DNA of 16,755 bases from Candidatus Nitrosopolaris nunavutensis (GTDB lineage: Archaea > Thermoproteota > Nitrososphaeria > Nitrososphaerales > Nitrososphaeraceae), in contig DAOM01000126.1 of the NCBI GenBank assembly GCA_002501855.1, positions 7,756-24,510 of the forward strand, read 5' to 3'. Positions 7,428 through 13,961 of the stretch are shown here, piece by piece. The translations under genes were made by a program, and so were the position numbers. The notes beneath the pieces are model-generated. The model saw only the letters and a list, made by a program, of their open reading frames with translations, was not told the origin of the DNA and searched no databases. How positions within the stretch are numbered: position 1 is the stretch's first letter; each line of letters opens with the position of its first letter.

Positions 7428-8474
7428 TTATCCTCCTCCTGCAACTACAAAAAGATCCCGTTCAAATCTTGGAAGTTTATTAAAGTACGTAGGAGGCAAA
7501 TCAAAAGTAGCACCTAATACCTCGTTAGAATTTGCACTAAGTCCTCCTGAGATACCTATGTCTTGCGGGCTCGCATTACCAAAGAAAATTGCCATATGCA
7601 TATTATTGACGCTATCAGGATTTTCTATATAGTGAAAAAATGCTGGAGGAATGAAAACCACTTCACCTGGCCCAACCTCAAACGTGTCTACACTACCACC
7701 AGGACTTAATATTATCATTCGTGCTCTTCCTCCAAGGACATAATCCAATTCAGAAGCATTAGGATGCCAGTGCGGTTCTCTGACACCATTGGGCTTCAAA
7801 ATTAGTGAGTAACATGCCAACCCACTAAGTATAGGAAAATTAGTAATATTTCCTAGAGCAACTGTACCTCCAGCAGTTTGAATCTGCGGAGGAATGCCTT
7901 CTAGATTAAGTTTGTGAATACTCGGGATTCTTGTCATAGAAGCAGGTTCTACCGTGTTAGCTGGTTTGGACCCTATTACGATATCGTTAGGGGAGTTTTT
8001 GTTGAATCCATTAAAAAACGTACTAGGTGGTTTGATTCCAAAGGTTGCATTCATAACACGATTAGGCATGGAACCAACCGATCCTGAAATGCCCATGGTT
8101 TGAGGGCGTTCGTTATTGAATACAAGAACAAATTTTGCCTCTTCATTACTAATATTGTTAAATTCATGTAAATAACCCTGGGGAACAAAAACGATTTCTC
8201 CAGGATCTATAGTAAATGTATCATGAACAAGGTTAGGACTACCAAGAAATATAGTCATTGCTGCTCTGCCACTTATGCAATAGCTTAATTCGGCAGCATT
8301 AGGATGCCAATGAGGCTCACGTACACCGCCCTTTTCAAGACGCAGTAGATATGGTGACATTGCCCAGCCATTGAGAACTGGAAAGTTATCAGCGTTTGCA
8401 AAAGTTCTACTTCCACCGGCATTGGATAATTGTGGCGTGGTAGCATCCAGATTAAATGTATGAGGTGATGTCAT
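7428..8474 (-). CDS. bicupin metalloprotein, oxalate decarboxylase-like
   Basis: Two cupin beta-barrels follow each other in 348 residues. Each has a complete metal-binding set: H55, H57, E62 and H103 in the first (R-E-P-H-W-H-P-N-A-A-E-L, then G-Y-L-H-E-F), and H235, H237, E242 and H281 in the second (R-E-P-H-W-H-P-N-A-S-E-L, then F-F-H-Y-I). This is the layout of oxalate decarboxylase and related manganese bicupins, which split oxalate to formate and CO2; which substrate this one takes is not shown by the sequence. The ATG at 8474 opens the intact frame, but a Tat signal peptide and linker lie upstream and join it after a one-base correction (see 8475-8670), so the ancestral product was probably exported folded with its metal. 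The damaged tatA gene follows after 32 bases. If translation starts at 8474 the enzyme stays in the cytoplasm. Confidence 0.9.
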   Translation of the reverse strand: MTSPHTFNLDATTPQLSNAGGSRTFANADNFPVLNGWAMSPYLLRLEKGGVREPHWHPNAAELSYCISGRAAMTIFLGSPNLVHDTFTIDPGEIVFVPQGYLHEFNNISNEEAKFVLVFNNERPQTMGISGSVGSMPNRVMNATFGIKPPSTFFNGFNKNSPNDIVIGSKPANTVEPASMTRIPSIHKLNLEGIPPQIQTAGGTVALGNITNFPILSGLACYSLILKPNGVREPHWHPNASELDYVLGGRARMIILSPGGSVDTFEVGPGEVVFIPPAFFHYIENPDSVNNMHMAIFFGNASPQDIGISGGLSANSNEVLGATFDLPPTYFNKLPRFERDLFVVAGGG

Positions 8475-8670
8475 TTGTTTTGGAGGACTTGTTTGACTAC
8501 TACTTGTGGTATTCGTATTTTTAATGGCATTTGGTCCAGCAGCACGCTTTATTGAAAGGTAACAGAGAAGATAAAGTGAATACTGCGCCAGCAGCGCCGA
8601 TATACTTTATAAAAGTGCGACGTGAGATTTTCCCTTCAGAATCGGAGTTGTTTTCCGGATGTATAGACAC
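8475..8670 (-). pseudogene. out-of-frame Tat signal peptide of the bicupin
   Basis: From a GTG at 8670 the minus strand encodes a polar start, then S-R-R-T-F-I-K-Y-I-G-A-A-G-A-V-F-T-L: a textbook twin-arginine motif (S-R-R-x-F-I-K) followed by a moderately hydrophobic core. This frame then runs into TAA. The bicupin frame is open upstream of its ATG with A-A-G-P-N-A-I-K-N-T-N-T-T-S-S-S-Q-T, a typical post-cleavage linker. Removing one A from the run complementary to 8548-8550 fuses the two into L-P-F-N-K-R-A-A-G-P-N-A. The frame change is therefore a single-base insertion in a three-base homopolymer, either a real loss of the leader or a sequence error. Confidence 0.75.
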
Positions 8671-9168
8671 GTTAAAAAGTAATTCTGGATGCTATTAAAG
8701 TTACCTGAATTTACCAAAATTGCCTCGCTATGTTGTATTCGCAGCAAAGTGTGATACTTTTGGTCTGTTATTTCCAGTGAAAAAGTCATACTTAGAGTGT
8801 TATCATCCTCGGCAGTAGATACTACGTGCTAAAGGTGGTTCAACAATGTCTTACTACTGTTCCGAGCGTAGGAATAGGAAACAATGTTTTTCAACGTAGC
8901 GTGGCCGGGAGTAAATTTTCTACCTATTCAAGCCCCGTTTACGGTCAGTAACCTAGCCGGAACCCAACACCAGCTACTTCGTGGGTCAAACTTACTCCAG
9001 GTGTAAACAAACAGGTCAGAGTTCATCTAAATGTAGACCAATTATTATCGTTACTGCCTGTTACCAACTCAATATTTGTCAGCCAACTACCCTTGTCATA
9101 GTCAAGAGTAGATATCCTTGCAAGAAATGTTACTCTGAATTGCAATAGCCTTTTATAGCTATTTCTTC
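8671..9168. other. gap with one interrupted open frame, function unknown
   Basis: No clear gene. On the plus strand one frame is open from 8796 to 9101 except for a single TAA at 8949-8951; it includes a GTG at 8826 and the run V-R-V-H-L-N-V-D-Q-L-L-S-L-L-P-V-T-N. The opposite strand also has a 40-codon open piece near 9020-9150. Neither matches a family I know. The base composition looks less AT-rich than the neighbouring gaps. The promoter of the ancestral Tat-bicupin should lie at the left edge. Confidence 0.3.
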
Positions 9169-10059
9169 TTATTTTGTGAAATTTTGCTTCATTAACCAGT
9201 CAGTGCTTACACTTACTGACACGTCTTGTTGTCCTGAAATGATTGGGGTTCCGTTAGCACCAGCTGGTGTTGCTAAAGATTGCTTTTGTAAGAATGGTTG
9301 AGGGGGAGTAGGGGGTTGCTCAAACTCATTAAGATACATTGATTTTATTCCTAGCACTTTTAATCCTAGAGCAGAAGCTGCTATGTCGGCTTTGCTTCTT
9401 GCGTTATCGATTGCTTGTTTTATTAAGCCATTTTTGATCTCTTGTAACTTCTTATCTGATAATGTAAAATCAATACTGCTTACACTTGTAGCTCCTCCAG
9501 AAGATATTGCAGTATCAATCCATCTAGCTGTGTCATTAATCTTTGAGCTTTCGATTTGTATGGTATTAGTTACTGTAAATCCTGTTATTATGTTTCGTCC
9601 TTGCGAATAGTTGTAGTTTGGAGATATACTAAATGCAGATGTGCTTGTTTCATTTTGCTTAACACCTGCTGATAATAACACATTGAGAACTTTGTTCATT
9701 GTAGCTGAATTTGTACTCAATGCTGCTTTAGCACTTTGGTTGGTCGTCTCTACTCCTAAGATCAGTGTAACTTTATCAGGTTTTACTTTAGTTGTTGCTG
9801 TTCCTGCGTCAGATAAAATATTATTGTTGGTAATATTGTTGTACGTTTTTTGGATTAGAGAGGAATGATTAGTAGGTTGTGGTGGTGTATGATATTGTTG
9901 AGCATACGCATCACCATTACTGCTGTTGGTAACGATTGATAATAAATAAACAATCGACAATAATGATAATGCACCCGCTGCATCTAGAATACAAGTATCA
10001 GAAGCACGGACTCTGAGCTTCCTATTATTATTTGTACAAGTTGAGGATGATGATGCCAT
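9169..10059 (-). CDS. exported SIMPL-domain (DUF541) protein
   Basis: The 296-residue protein has a polar Ser/Thr/Asn-rich start, one hydrophobic segment at about residues 27-45 (A-G-A-L-S-L-L-S-I-V-Y-L-L-S-I-V) that is a signal peptide or anchor with an A-Y-A-Q-Q site near residue 52, and a Gln/Pro/Asn linker. From about residue 82 comes a SIMPL domain: G-T-A-T-T-K-V-K-P-D-K-V-T-L-I-L-G-V, then the A-L-S-T-N-S-A-T-M-N-K-V-L repeat-helix, F-S-I-S-P-N-Y, and later A-R-S-K-A-D-I-A-A-S-A-L-G-L-K-V-L-G-I. The family includes the mouse SIMPL protein and the periplasmic BP26/YggE group; the bacterial members form extracytoplasmic oligomeric channels or stress-related proteins. Several N-x-S/T sequons fit a glycosylated surface protein. 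It stands alone, with AT-rich CTATAATTTAATG upstream of the ATG. Confidence 0.85.
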   Translation of the reverse strand: MASSSSTCTNNNRKLRVRASDTCILDAAGALSLLSIVYLLSIVTNSSNGDAYAQQYHTPPQPTNHSSLIQKTYNNITNNNILSDAGTATTKVKPDKVTLILGVETTNQSAKAALSTNSATMNKVLNVLLSAGVKQNETSTSAFSISPNYNYSQGRNIITGFTVTNTIQIESSKINDTARWIDTAISSGGATSVSSIDFTLSDKKLQEIKNGLIKQAIDNARSKADIAASALGLKVLGIKSMYLNEFEQPPTPPQPFLQKQSLATPAGANGTPIISGQQDVSVSVSTDWLMKQNFTK

Positions 10060-10527
10060 GCAGATTCATTAAATTATAGGATAAGCATATCTATTTTGCT
10101 ATCCTGTATCAACATGTTATTGTGAAGCAAACAGGTAGGGGTTCTATCCGATTATGGTCCATATCACAACAGGAGTCTTTTCTAGTTAGTTTTTATAACG
10201 ATGCTGCTGGCGTGTATAATTGCTGTTGTTGTCTTTGACTTTGGACTGGTTCTACGAATTAGTTTGATGAAATATATTCAATATTGCACTTGAGTTATTT
10301 CTTACGAATTATGGCCCCCTAAAGCGTTCATTCCAATGGAATTAACGCGTTCCAAGCTGGAACTGGAATCCGATTAACCCAAAGCGTGATTCTATCAAAA
10401 AGTGTTAACGCTATTAAGAGAAGTATACAACGCTATCGATTTTATGAAAAACCATTCAAAGGGTAGCGATTAGAACAATAGTAAACCTATGCTTGCCGAA
10501 ATTCCAGGAATACAATGTTAGGTGGTT
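10060..10527. other. divergent promoter region with tandem palindromes
   Basis: No gene is visible. The stretch separates the SIMPL gene (minus) from the unknown plus-strand gene. Near its middle-right are two adjacent palindromes with the same core, listed separately. Several copies of a short AACGC/AGCGT word occur in 10322-10435. Confidence 0.4.
10330..10363. repeat. two adjacent inverted repeats with TTCCA/TGGAA arms
   Basis: ATTCCA-A-TGGAAT (10330-10342) is a perfect palindrome with a one-base centre, and GTTCCA-AGC-TGGAAC (10349-10363) is perfect with a three-base centre. They share TTCCA...TGGAA arms and lie 6 bases apart, followed by another TGGAAT. They sit about 165 bases before the plus-strand gene, with no gene over them. 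They could be paired operator sites for a dimeric regulator, or a folded RNA if transcribed. Confidence 0.5.
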
Positions 10528-11418
10528 ATGTTTAAAAACTATACTTATAATATTTTGTTGTTGTTTTCCAAATTAACATGGTTGGACACTCATCAACTAG
10601 TGGAGTACGTAAACCTGATTCTTGAGAAATCAGAATTCTCCTCTGATTCCGTAAAATCCCTTATAGCCTCAGTACGGCGCTTGAGCAGTATCAAGATTGA
10701 GAATATCTTTACCTATAAACATCTGTACGAGATAAATAACATGTGCCTTCGCTTAAATACTCTGAAAAGGAAATCAACTGACGCGTTCAGACCCTTCATC
10801 TCTAGTTCAACAAGAACATTGTGTCATTCAATGGGAAACCCTTTGAAAGTAGCAGAAGACATGATTGAACTCGAAGAAAAGGGTGATATCCTGAATTCAT
10901 TACTAAGAATAGTTACATTTCTAGGTAATAGATATGCCATGGGGGCATCAAATGCAGCGCTGATAGGAGAGTGTGTATACCCAGAAACGTCCTTCGTATT
11001 CGATGAACAAAATTCCTCTTCCTACAGAAAAGAAATTGCACACATGGCCAGATATTTTAGATTGCATTTAGGAAGTTTCCTAGCTATTGAGCTTGCAAAG
11101 GAGCTTGAAAGGTTTCCATCGAATTACAAAGACAATAGATTCGAAAGTATAATAGAACTCTATGAAACTGGATGTGCTGACTATATATTCAATTTTCTAT
11201 TGGATACAAAAACTAGAGAAGAGAAGCTTGTGACTCCAATCTTAATGGATTTGGATGGAGATAGAAAAGTTCTTGCAATTCACATATATGGTGATGAAAA
11301 AATAAGATTATGGAAAAGATGGGGAGATGGTTATGACGGACTTTATGATATTAGTGGAAATAGAAGTAATATACACATGGAAGTAAGTCCGTTCTTCGAT
11401 TCGGTTGCAATAACTTAG
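10528..11418 (+). CDS. unrecognised soluble protein, about 296 residues
   Basis: I do not recognise a family. From the ATG at 10528 (a GTG at 10522 is also in frame) the product is 296 residues without membrane helices. The first 120 residues are mostly helical and basic (V-K-S-L-I-A-S-V-R-R-L-S-S-I-K). The middle holds M-G-N-P-L-K-V-A-E-D-M-I-E-L-E-E-K, then N-R-Y-A-M-G-A-S-N-A-A-L-I-G-E-C-V-Y-P-E-T-S. A helical block R-L-H-L-G-S-F-L-A-I-E-L-A-K-E-L-E-R-F follows, and the C-terminal third looks like beta strands (L-V-T-P-I-L-M-D-L-D-G-D-R-K-V-L-A-I-H-I) and ends with I-R-L-W-K-R-W-G-D-G-Y-D-G-L-Y. A GGTGG lies right at the start. It is a single gene, convergent with the flavin reductase-Nudix gene. 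Confidence 0.7.
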   Translation: MFKNYTYNILLLFSKLTWLDTHQLVEYVNLILEKSEFSSDSVKSLIASVRRLSSIKIENIFTYKHLYEINNMCLRLNTLKRKSTDAFRPFISSSTRTLCHSMGNPLKVAEDMIELEEKGDILNSLLRIVTFLGNRYAMGASNAALIGECVYPETSFVFDEQNSSSYRKEIAHMARYFRLHLGSFLAIELAKELERFPSNYKDNRFESIIELYETGCADYIFNFLLDTKTREEKLVTPILMDLDGDRKVLAIHIYGDEKIRLWKRWGDGYDGLYDISGNRSNIHMEVSPFFDSVAIT

Positions 11419-11543
11419 GTGCACGTCCAACTGAATTAGTAAGTATACATGAATAGATCATAATGAGAGTATTGGTTTCATACTTGTTCTTGCGGACATT
11501 TGCTGATATGAGAAGATAACTTATTGTCTGATTGCGGTAAACA

Positions 11544-12524
11544 TTACCTTATCCTGCAATTAACTATAGTTCTCAACAAAGTGTTCCTTGGAGCTTTATC
11601 AAGCCATTTTCTAAGGTATCTGTTTTCTTCATTCATAGACTTCATTTTACAACTAAAGCTAATAAAATTGGCCCTTAATTCCCTACTGCTTTTGCTTTCT
11701 TTTTTATCTTCAGTTTGGCCATCTGGATAATTGGACATTAGAATAACCCTTTCAATTCCCAATATACTCTCGATTTCTGTAATTATTCCTATAGTTTCCA
11801 AATACTTATGGAGTGTTTCTGCGTAGTTTAATCCTCTCTTTACACTTACCATAGGAAGCATCAAAAAGTTGCCAAATGGTTGGTTGGTAATGAACAGTAA
11901 TTTATTATTTTCATCACGAATAACGGCTACTGCTGCCTTTAAAATAAACTGACCATTTGACATTGTTTTGAATTCTACAAAGTGTGAATGACTTACTACA
12001 ATTCTTTTTCTTCCTCCGCTGATCTTCTGTCTTGATAGCCTCCTGTAGTTGCCACGCGTATATATCAAAGGCAATTCCTTTTCATCAAATGTTGCTCTTA
12101 CCACCTCACCGACAACCATGATATGATCTGCAAATGTCTGAATTGCCTTAACTTTACATTCTGCATTTACAGTACAGTTTTTGATCATTGGAACGTCAAT
12201 ATATTTTGAAGGATAGGTGTCAAACGTATTTGGAATTGTTAGCTTTTGAATTTCTATTCCAGAATATCCACCAGCTATGTTTACAAGTTCAGATTGTTCT
12301 TCTGAGGCCATATTTACTGCAAACACATTTGTCTCTTGAATATTCCAATAAGTAGGAGAATCATGTATGAAGATAGCAATTAAGATTGGATCATATGCAA
12401 TCTGCATGGTCCATTCGACTGCCATCACATTAGGACCGTATTTTGAGCTATTCGTAGTGATTAGAGCAACTTCAGTAGCAAAAAATCTATGAACATTTTC
12501 CATTATCTCAGATTCTGGAAGCAT
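11544..12524 (-). CDS. flavin reductase-like domain fused to Nudix-like domain
   Basis: The N-terminal half (about residues 8-190) is an FMN-binding split barrel of the flavin reductase/DIM6 type: H-R-F-F-A-T-E-V-A-L-I-T-T-N, G-P-N-V-M-A-V-E-W-T-M-Q-I-A-Y-D-P-I-L-I-A-I-F-I, and F-A-V-N-M-A-S are the usual core strands. The C-terminal half (from K-A-A-V-A-V-I-R-D-E-N-N-K-L-L-F-I) looks like a Nudix fold, with L-M-L-P-M-V-S-V-K-R-G-L-N-Y-A-E-T-L-H-K-Y-L where the Nudix box should be. The box residues R-E-x-x-E-E are replaced (H-K-Y-L-E-T), so hydrolase activity is doubtful and this may be a binding module. The frame is open to a TTG at 12578; I prefer the ATG at 12524 because flavin reductases start shortly before the H-R-F-F segment. 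It is monocistronic. It could serve as an FMN reductase or heme/flavin-binding protein. Confidence 0.78.
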   Translation of the reverse strand: MLPESEIMENVHRFFATEVALITTNSSKYGPNVMAVEWTMQIAYDPILIAIFIHDSPTYWNIQETNVFAVNMASEEQSELVNIAGGYSGIEIQKLTIPNTFDTYPSKYIDVPMIKNCTVNAECKVKAIQTFADHIMVVGEVVRATFDEKELPLIYTRGNYRRLSRQKISGGRKRIVVSHSHFVEFKTMSNGQFILKAAVAVIRDENNKLLFITNQPFGNFLMLPMVSVKRGLNYAETLHKYLETIGIITEIESILGIERVILMSNYPDGQTEDKKESKSSRELRANFISFSCKMKSMNEENRYLRKWLDKAPRNTLLRTIVNCRIR

Positions 12525-12692
12525 TTTGCTATTGTTGCTGTTTACAATCAATGGAACATAGCAATAAAAATCTCTCAAAATAATACTTAACTCTCACTTT
12601 GGATCGGATGAGGCAGACGTGACATACCACTCCAGTTGAAAGGTAGGTTTGGATTTGCAAGGAACGAGGGCAAGCATGACTACGAGTATCAA

Positions 12693-12701
12693 TTATATAT
12701 G
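12693..12701 (+). promoter_or_regulatory. TATA box for the tRNA gene
   Basis: TTATATATG lies about 30 bases upstream of the first tRNA base at 12727, the expected distance for an archaeal promoter with a very short 5' leader. Confidence 0.6.
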
Positions 12702-12726
12702 ATTTGTTTAACTACGTTAAACAAGT

Positions 12727-12824
12727 GCCGTCGTAGCTCAGCCTGGGAGAGCACTCGACCTGAAATACACTCAGGAGTGAAGCTGAAGACCGAGCTGTCG
12801 TGAGCTCAAATCTCACCGGCGGCA
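12727..12824 (+). tRNA. tRNA-Phe (GAA) with a 24-base non-canonical intron
   Basis: The ends GCCGTCG and CGGCGGC pair over seven positions (one G-U), followed by discriminator A73; CCA is not encoded. The D arm is GCTC/GAGC with loop AGCCTGGGA, and the T arm GTGAG/CTCAC with loop CTCAAAT. The DNA between the D and T arms is too long. Removing 12758-12781 gives a perfect anticodon arm, CTCGG-CTGAAGA-CCGAG with anticodon GAA, a five-base variable loop CTGTC and a 74-base tRNA. The intron would then sit between positions 30 and 31 instead of 37/38. A bulge-helix-bulge-like fold spans both junctions: helix ACUC/GAGU flanked by the three-base bulges GAC (12757-12759) and GAA (12779-12781), closed by CUGA/UCAG. 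The cuts expected from that fold are off by one or two bases, so the exact borders are uncertain. Position 54 is C where T is usual. Confidence 0.88.
12758..12781 (+). other. predicted tRNA intron
   Basis: This is the only 24-base removal that yields a fully paired anticodon stem with U33 and GAA in place. Its inner part, CTGA-AATACAC-TCAG, forms a four-pair hairpin that would cap the splicing motif. Borders may be off by two bases. Confidence 0.65.
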
Positions 12825-12894
12825 TACTTACCTAACAAGGTGGCTTTGAAAGAATAAAGAGTAAAGAATCCCTTCTATACCTAGAAATGCTGAG

Positions 12895-13053
12895 ATGGTC
12901 ATAAGGGCAATCCGTAGAGCGTTTTGCAGTCATGAGGACTCATTTTCCTTTAGAACGTACAGTGATTTCGATTTTAATGAGTACAATAAATGTTCCAAAT
13001 GTGGAAAAACATTAAGGTACATCAAAGGCTTTGACGAGGATATGAGAGGCTAA
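12895..13053 (+). CDS. 52-residue C-x-H/CxxC zinc-binding miniprotein
   Basis: The frame encodes M-V-I-R-A-I-R-R-A-F-C-S-H-E-D, an aromatic/acidic middle, and N-K-C-S-K-C-G-K-T-L-R-Y, ending D-M-R-G. C11, H13, C33 and C36 would bind one zinc ion; the C-x-H...C-x2-C-G-K arrangement is common in archaeal, viral and phage mini zinc fingers. The basic N-terminal helix could contact nucleic acid. It starts at ATG 12895; an earlier ATG (12887) is in another frame and closes after five codons. The stop is 9 bases before the ATG of the two-TM protein, so the two are likely co-transcribed. The partner and function are not known. Confidence 0.7.
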   Translation: MVIRAIRRAFCSHEDSFSFRTYSDFDFNEYNKCSKCGKTLRYIKGFDEDMRG

Positions 13054-13062
13054 GGAAGAAAT

Positions 13063-13269
13063 ATGACTCGAATTAGCCTTCAGACTCTAATCATTATATG
13101 GTGGCTAGGGGCAGTAACTGCCGCTATTTCCCTATTAATCCCTCTCTATTCCGCCTACCTTATAGTAGGATCGGTTGGTTGGGCGGTAGTTCTGTCGACT
13201 ACTGCTCTAATTATTTATGAGATAAAGAGGATAAAGGAAGAGGATAAAAAGAAACAACTAGCAAAGTAA
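13063..13269 (+). CDS. small two-TM membrane protein
   Basis: I do not recognise a family. The 68-residue product has two membrane helices, L-I-I-I-W-W-L-G-A-V-T-A-A-I-S-L-L-I and Y-L-I-V-G-S-V-G-W-A-V-V-L-S-T-T-A-L-I-I, with a short P-L-Y-S-A turn, and then a charged cytoplasmic tail (E-I-K-R-I-K-E-E-D-K-K-K). The short N-terminus before helix 1 and the Lys-rich tail after helix 2 fit both ends being inside. The ATG at 13063 is preceded by GGAAG, a modest ribosome binding site, which makes sense for a second gene in an operon. It follows the zinc miniprotein by 9 bases and converges with the AsnC-type gene (2 bases between stops). Confidence 0.75.
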   Translation: MTRISLQTLIIIWWLGAVTAAISLLIPLYSAYLIVGSVGWAVVLSTTALIIYEIKRIKEEDKKKQLAK

Positions 13270-13271
13270 AA

Positions 13272-13526
13272 CTAAACGCTCTCTTTTCCACCTTGCTCGT
13301 CGATAACTACCAAAGTTACCGTTGAGGTTATTCCTGGTATTTTTCTTATCTTGTTCGTAATAGTATGATTCATCGCTTCTGTGTTATCTGATTTTACCTT
13401 CACGAAGACATCATGAACGCCGTAAGTTCCTCTTACCTCCTTGATATCTGGTAATTTTGAAATTTCGGCGATAATCTTTTCTTCGGATCCGAGAGTGCAG
13501 TTTACTAATATATATGCAGTAGGCAT
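13272..13526 (-). CDS. stand-alone Lrp/AsnC ligand-binding (RAM) domain protein
   Basis: The 84-residue product is one alpha-beta sandwich of the Lrp/AsnC C-terminal type: T-A-Y-I-L-V-N-C as strand 1, E-E-K-I-I-A-E-I-S-K as helix 1, I-K-E-V-R-G-T-Y-G-V-H-D-V-F-V-K-V as strands 2 and 3 with the family's G-x-x-D turn, a helix, and I-T-S-T-V-T-L-V-V-I. No helix-turn-helix domain is present, and the length is that of the known stand-alone RAM proteins. These form dimers and higher rings and bind amino acids or similar small effectors, and may co-assemble with full-length Lrp regulators. The target pathway cannot be told from this locus. It is monocistronic. Confidence 0.88.
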   Translation of the reverse strand: MPTAYILVNCTLGSEEKIIAEISKLPDIKEVRGTYGVHDVFVKVKSDNTEAMNHTITNKIRKIPGITSTVTLVVIDEQGGKESV

Positions 13527-13751
13527 TATGGCAGACTCTGCAGTGATTTGGTATTTTAGTGTTTTCTGTTCTGCTGCCAGTTATAATATGGGTTTGATTT
13601 TTAAACTTTTTTGAATCTTCTGAAGTATAAAACCATAAAATATGCAGAAACCTAATAAAAATTACAAAAAATAGACAAAATGGCAAATATGAAAATAGTA
13701 TACGGTACAATTCTCCCAGACATTAACTCAGAAGAAACTATAATAGTCATT

Positions 13752-13797
13752 CTCTTGTGTGCGGTGCTAGAAACTCTAAAGGTCCGCACTACAAGAG
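13752..13797. repeat. 46-base near-perfect hairpin
   Basis: CTCTTGTGTGCGG (13752-13764) pairs with CCGCACTACAAGAG (13784-13797) over 13 pairs with one bulged base, and the loop contains a further TAGA-AAC-TCTA mini-stem. Almost the whole element can fold. No long T run follows, so a simple terminator is not obvious. It may be part of a small RNA, a processed structure, or a decayed mobile-element end. No gene covers it. Confidence 0.55.
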
Positions 13798-13905
13798 CGC
13801 AGAGGCATAAATATTAGGTTGGAAAAGAACCGTTTCAAAAAAGCTTGTGAATCCATCGTTATGACCAGAATATGTAATTACGATCTATATTTAATGAATT
13901 TAACG

Positions 13906-13920
13906 TAAGTATCTTACTTA
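13906..13920. repeat. inverted repeat upstream of the C2H2 gene
   Basis: TAAGTA-TCT-TACTTA is a perfect 6-base inverted repeat about 40-55 bases upstream of the ATG at 13962, just before the AT-rich box. It is a candidate operator or activator site for the zinc finger gene; arms this short can also occur by chance. Confidence 0.35.
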
Positions 13921-13961
13921 AGGTAAATAAACCAAAAAATATTTTTTTATCGTAATTGGTT

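Larger units (their letters stand above)
13527..13961. other. gap with a long hairpin and a short palindrome
   Basis: No gene is visible; minus-strand frames here overlap real genes on the other side and lack protein character. The stretch holds a strong hairpin at 13752-13797 and an inverted repeat at 13906-13920, listed separately. An AT-rich box (AAAAATATTTTTTTATC, about 13935-13951) probably serves the C2H2 gene. Confidence 0.4.

Noticed and set aside
13411..13710. 99-codon minus-strand frame overlapping the AsnC-type gene
   Set aside because: It overlaps a well-supported gene in another frame and its composition is that of AT-rich intergenic DNA.
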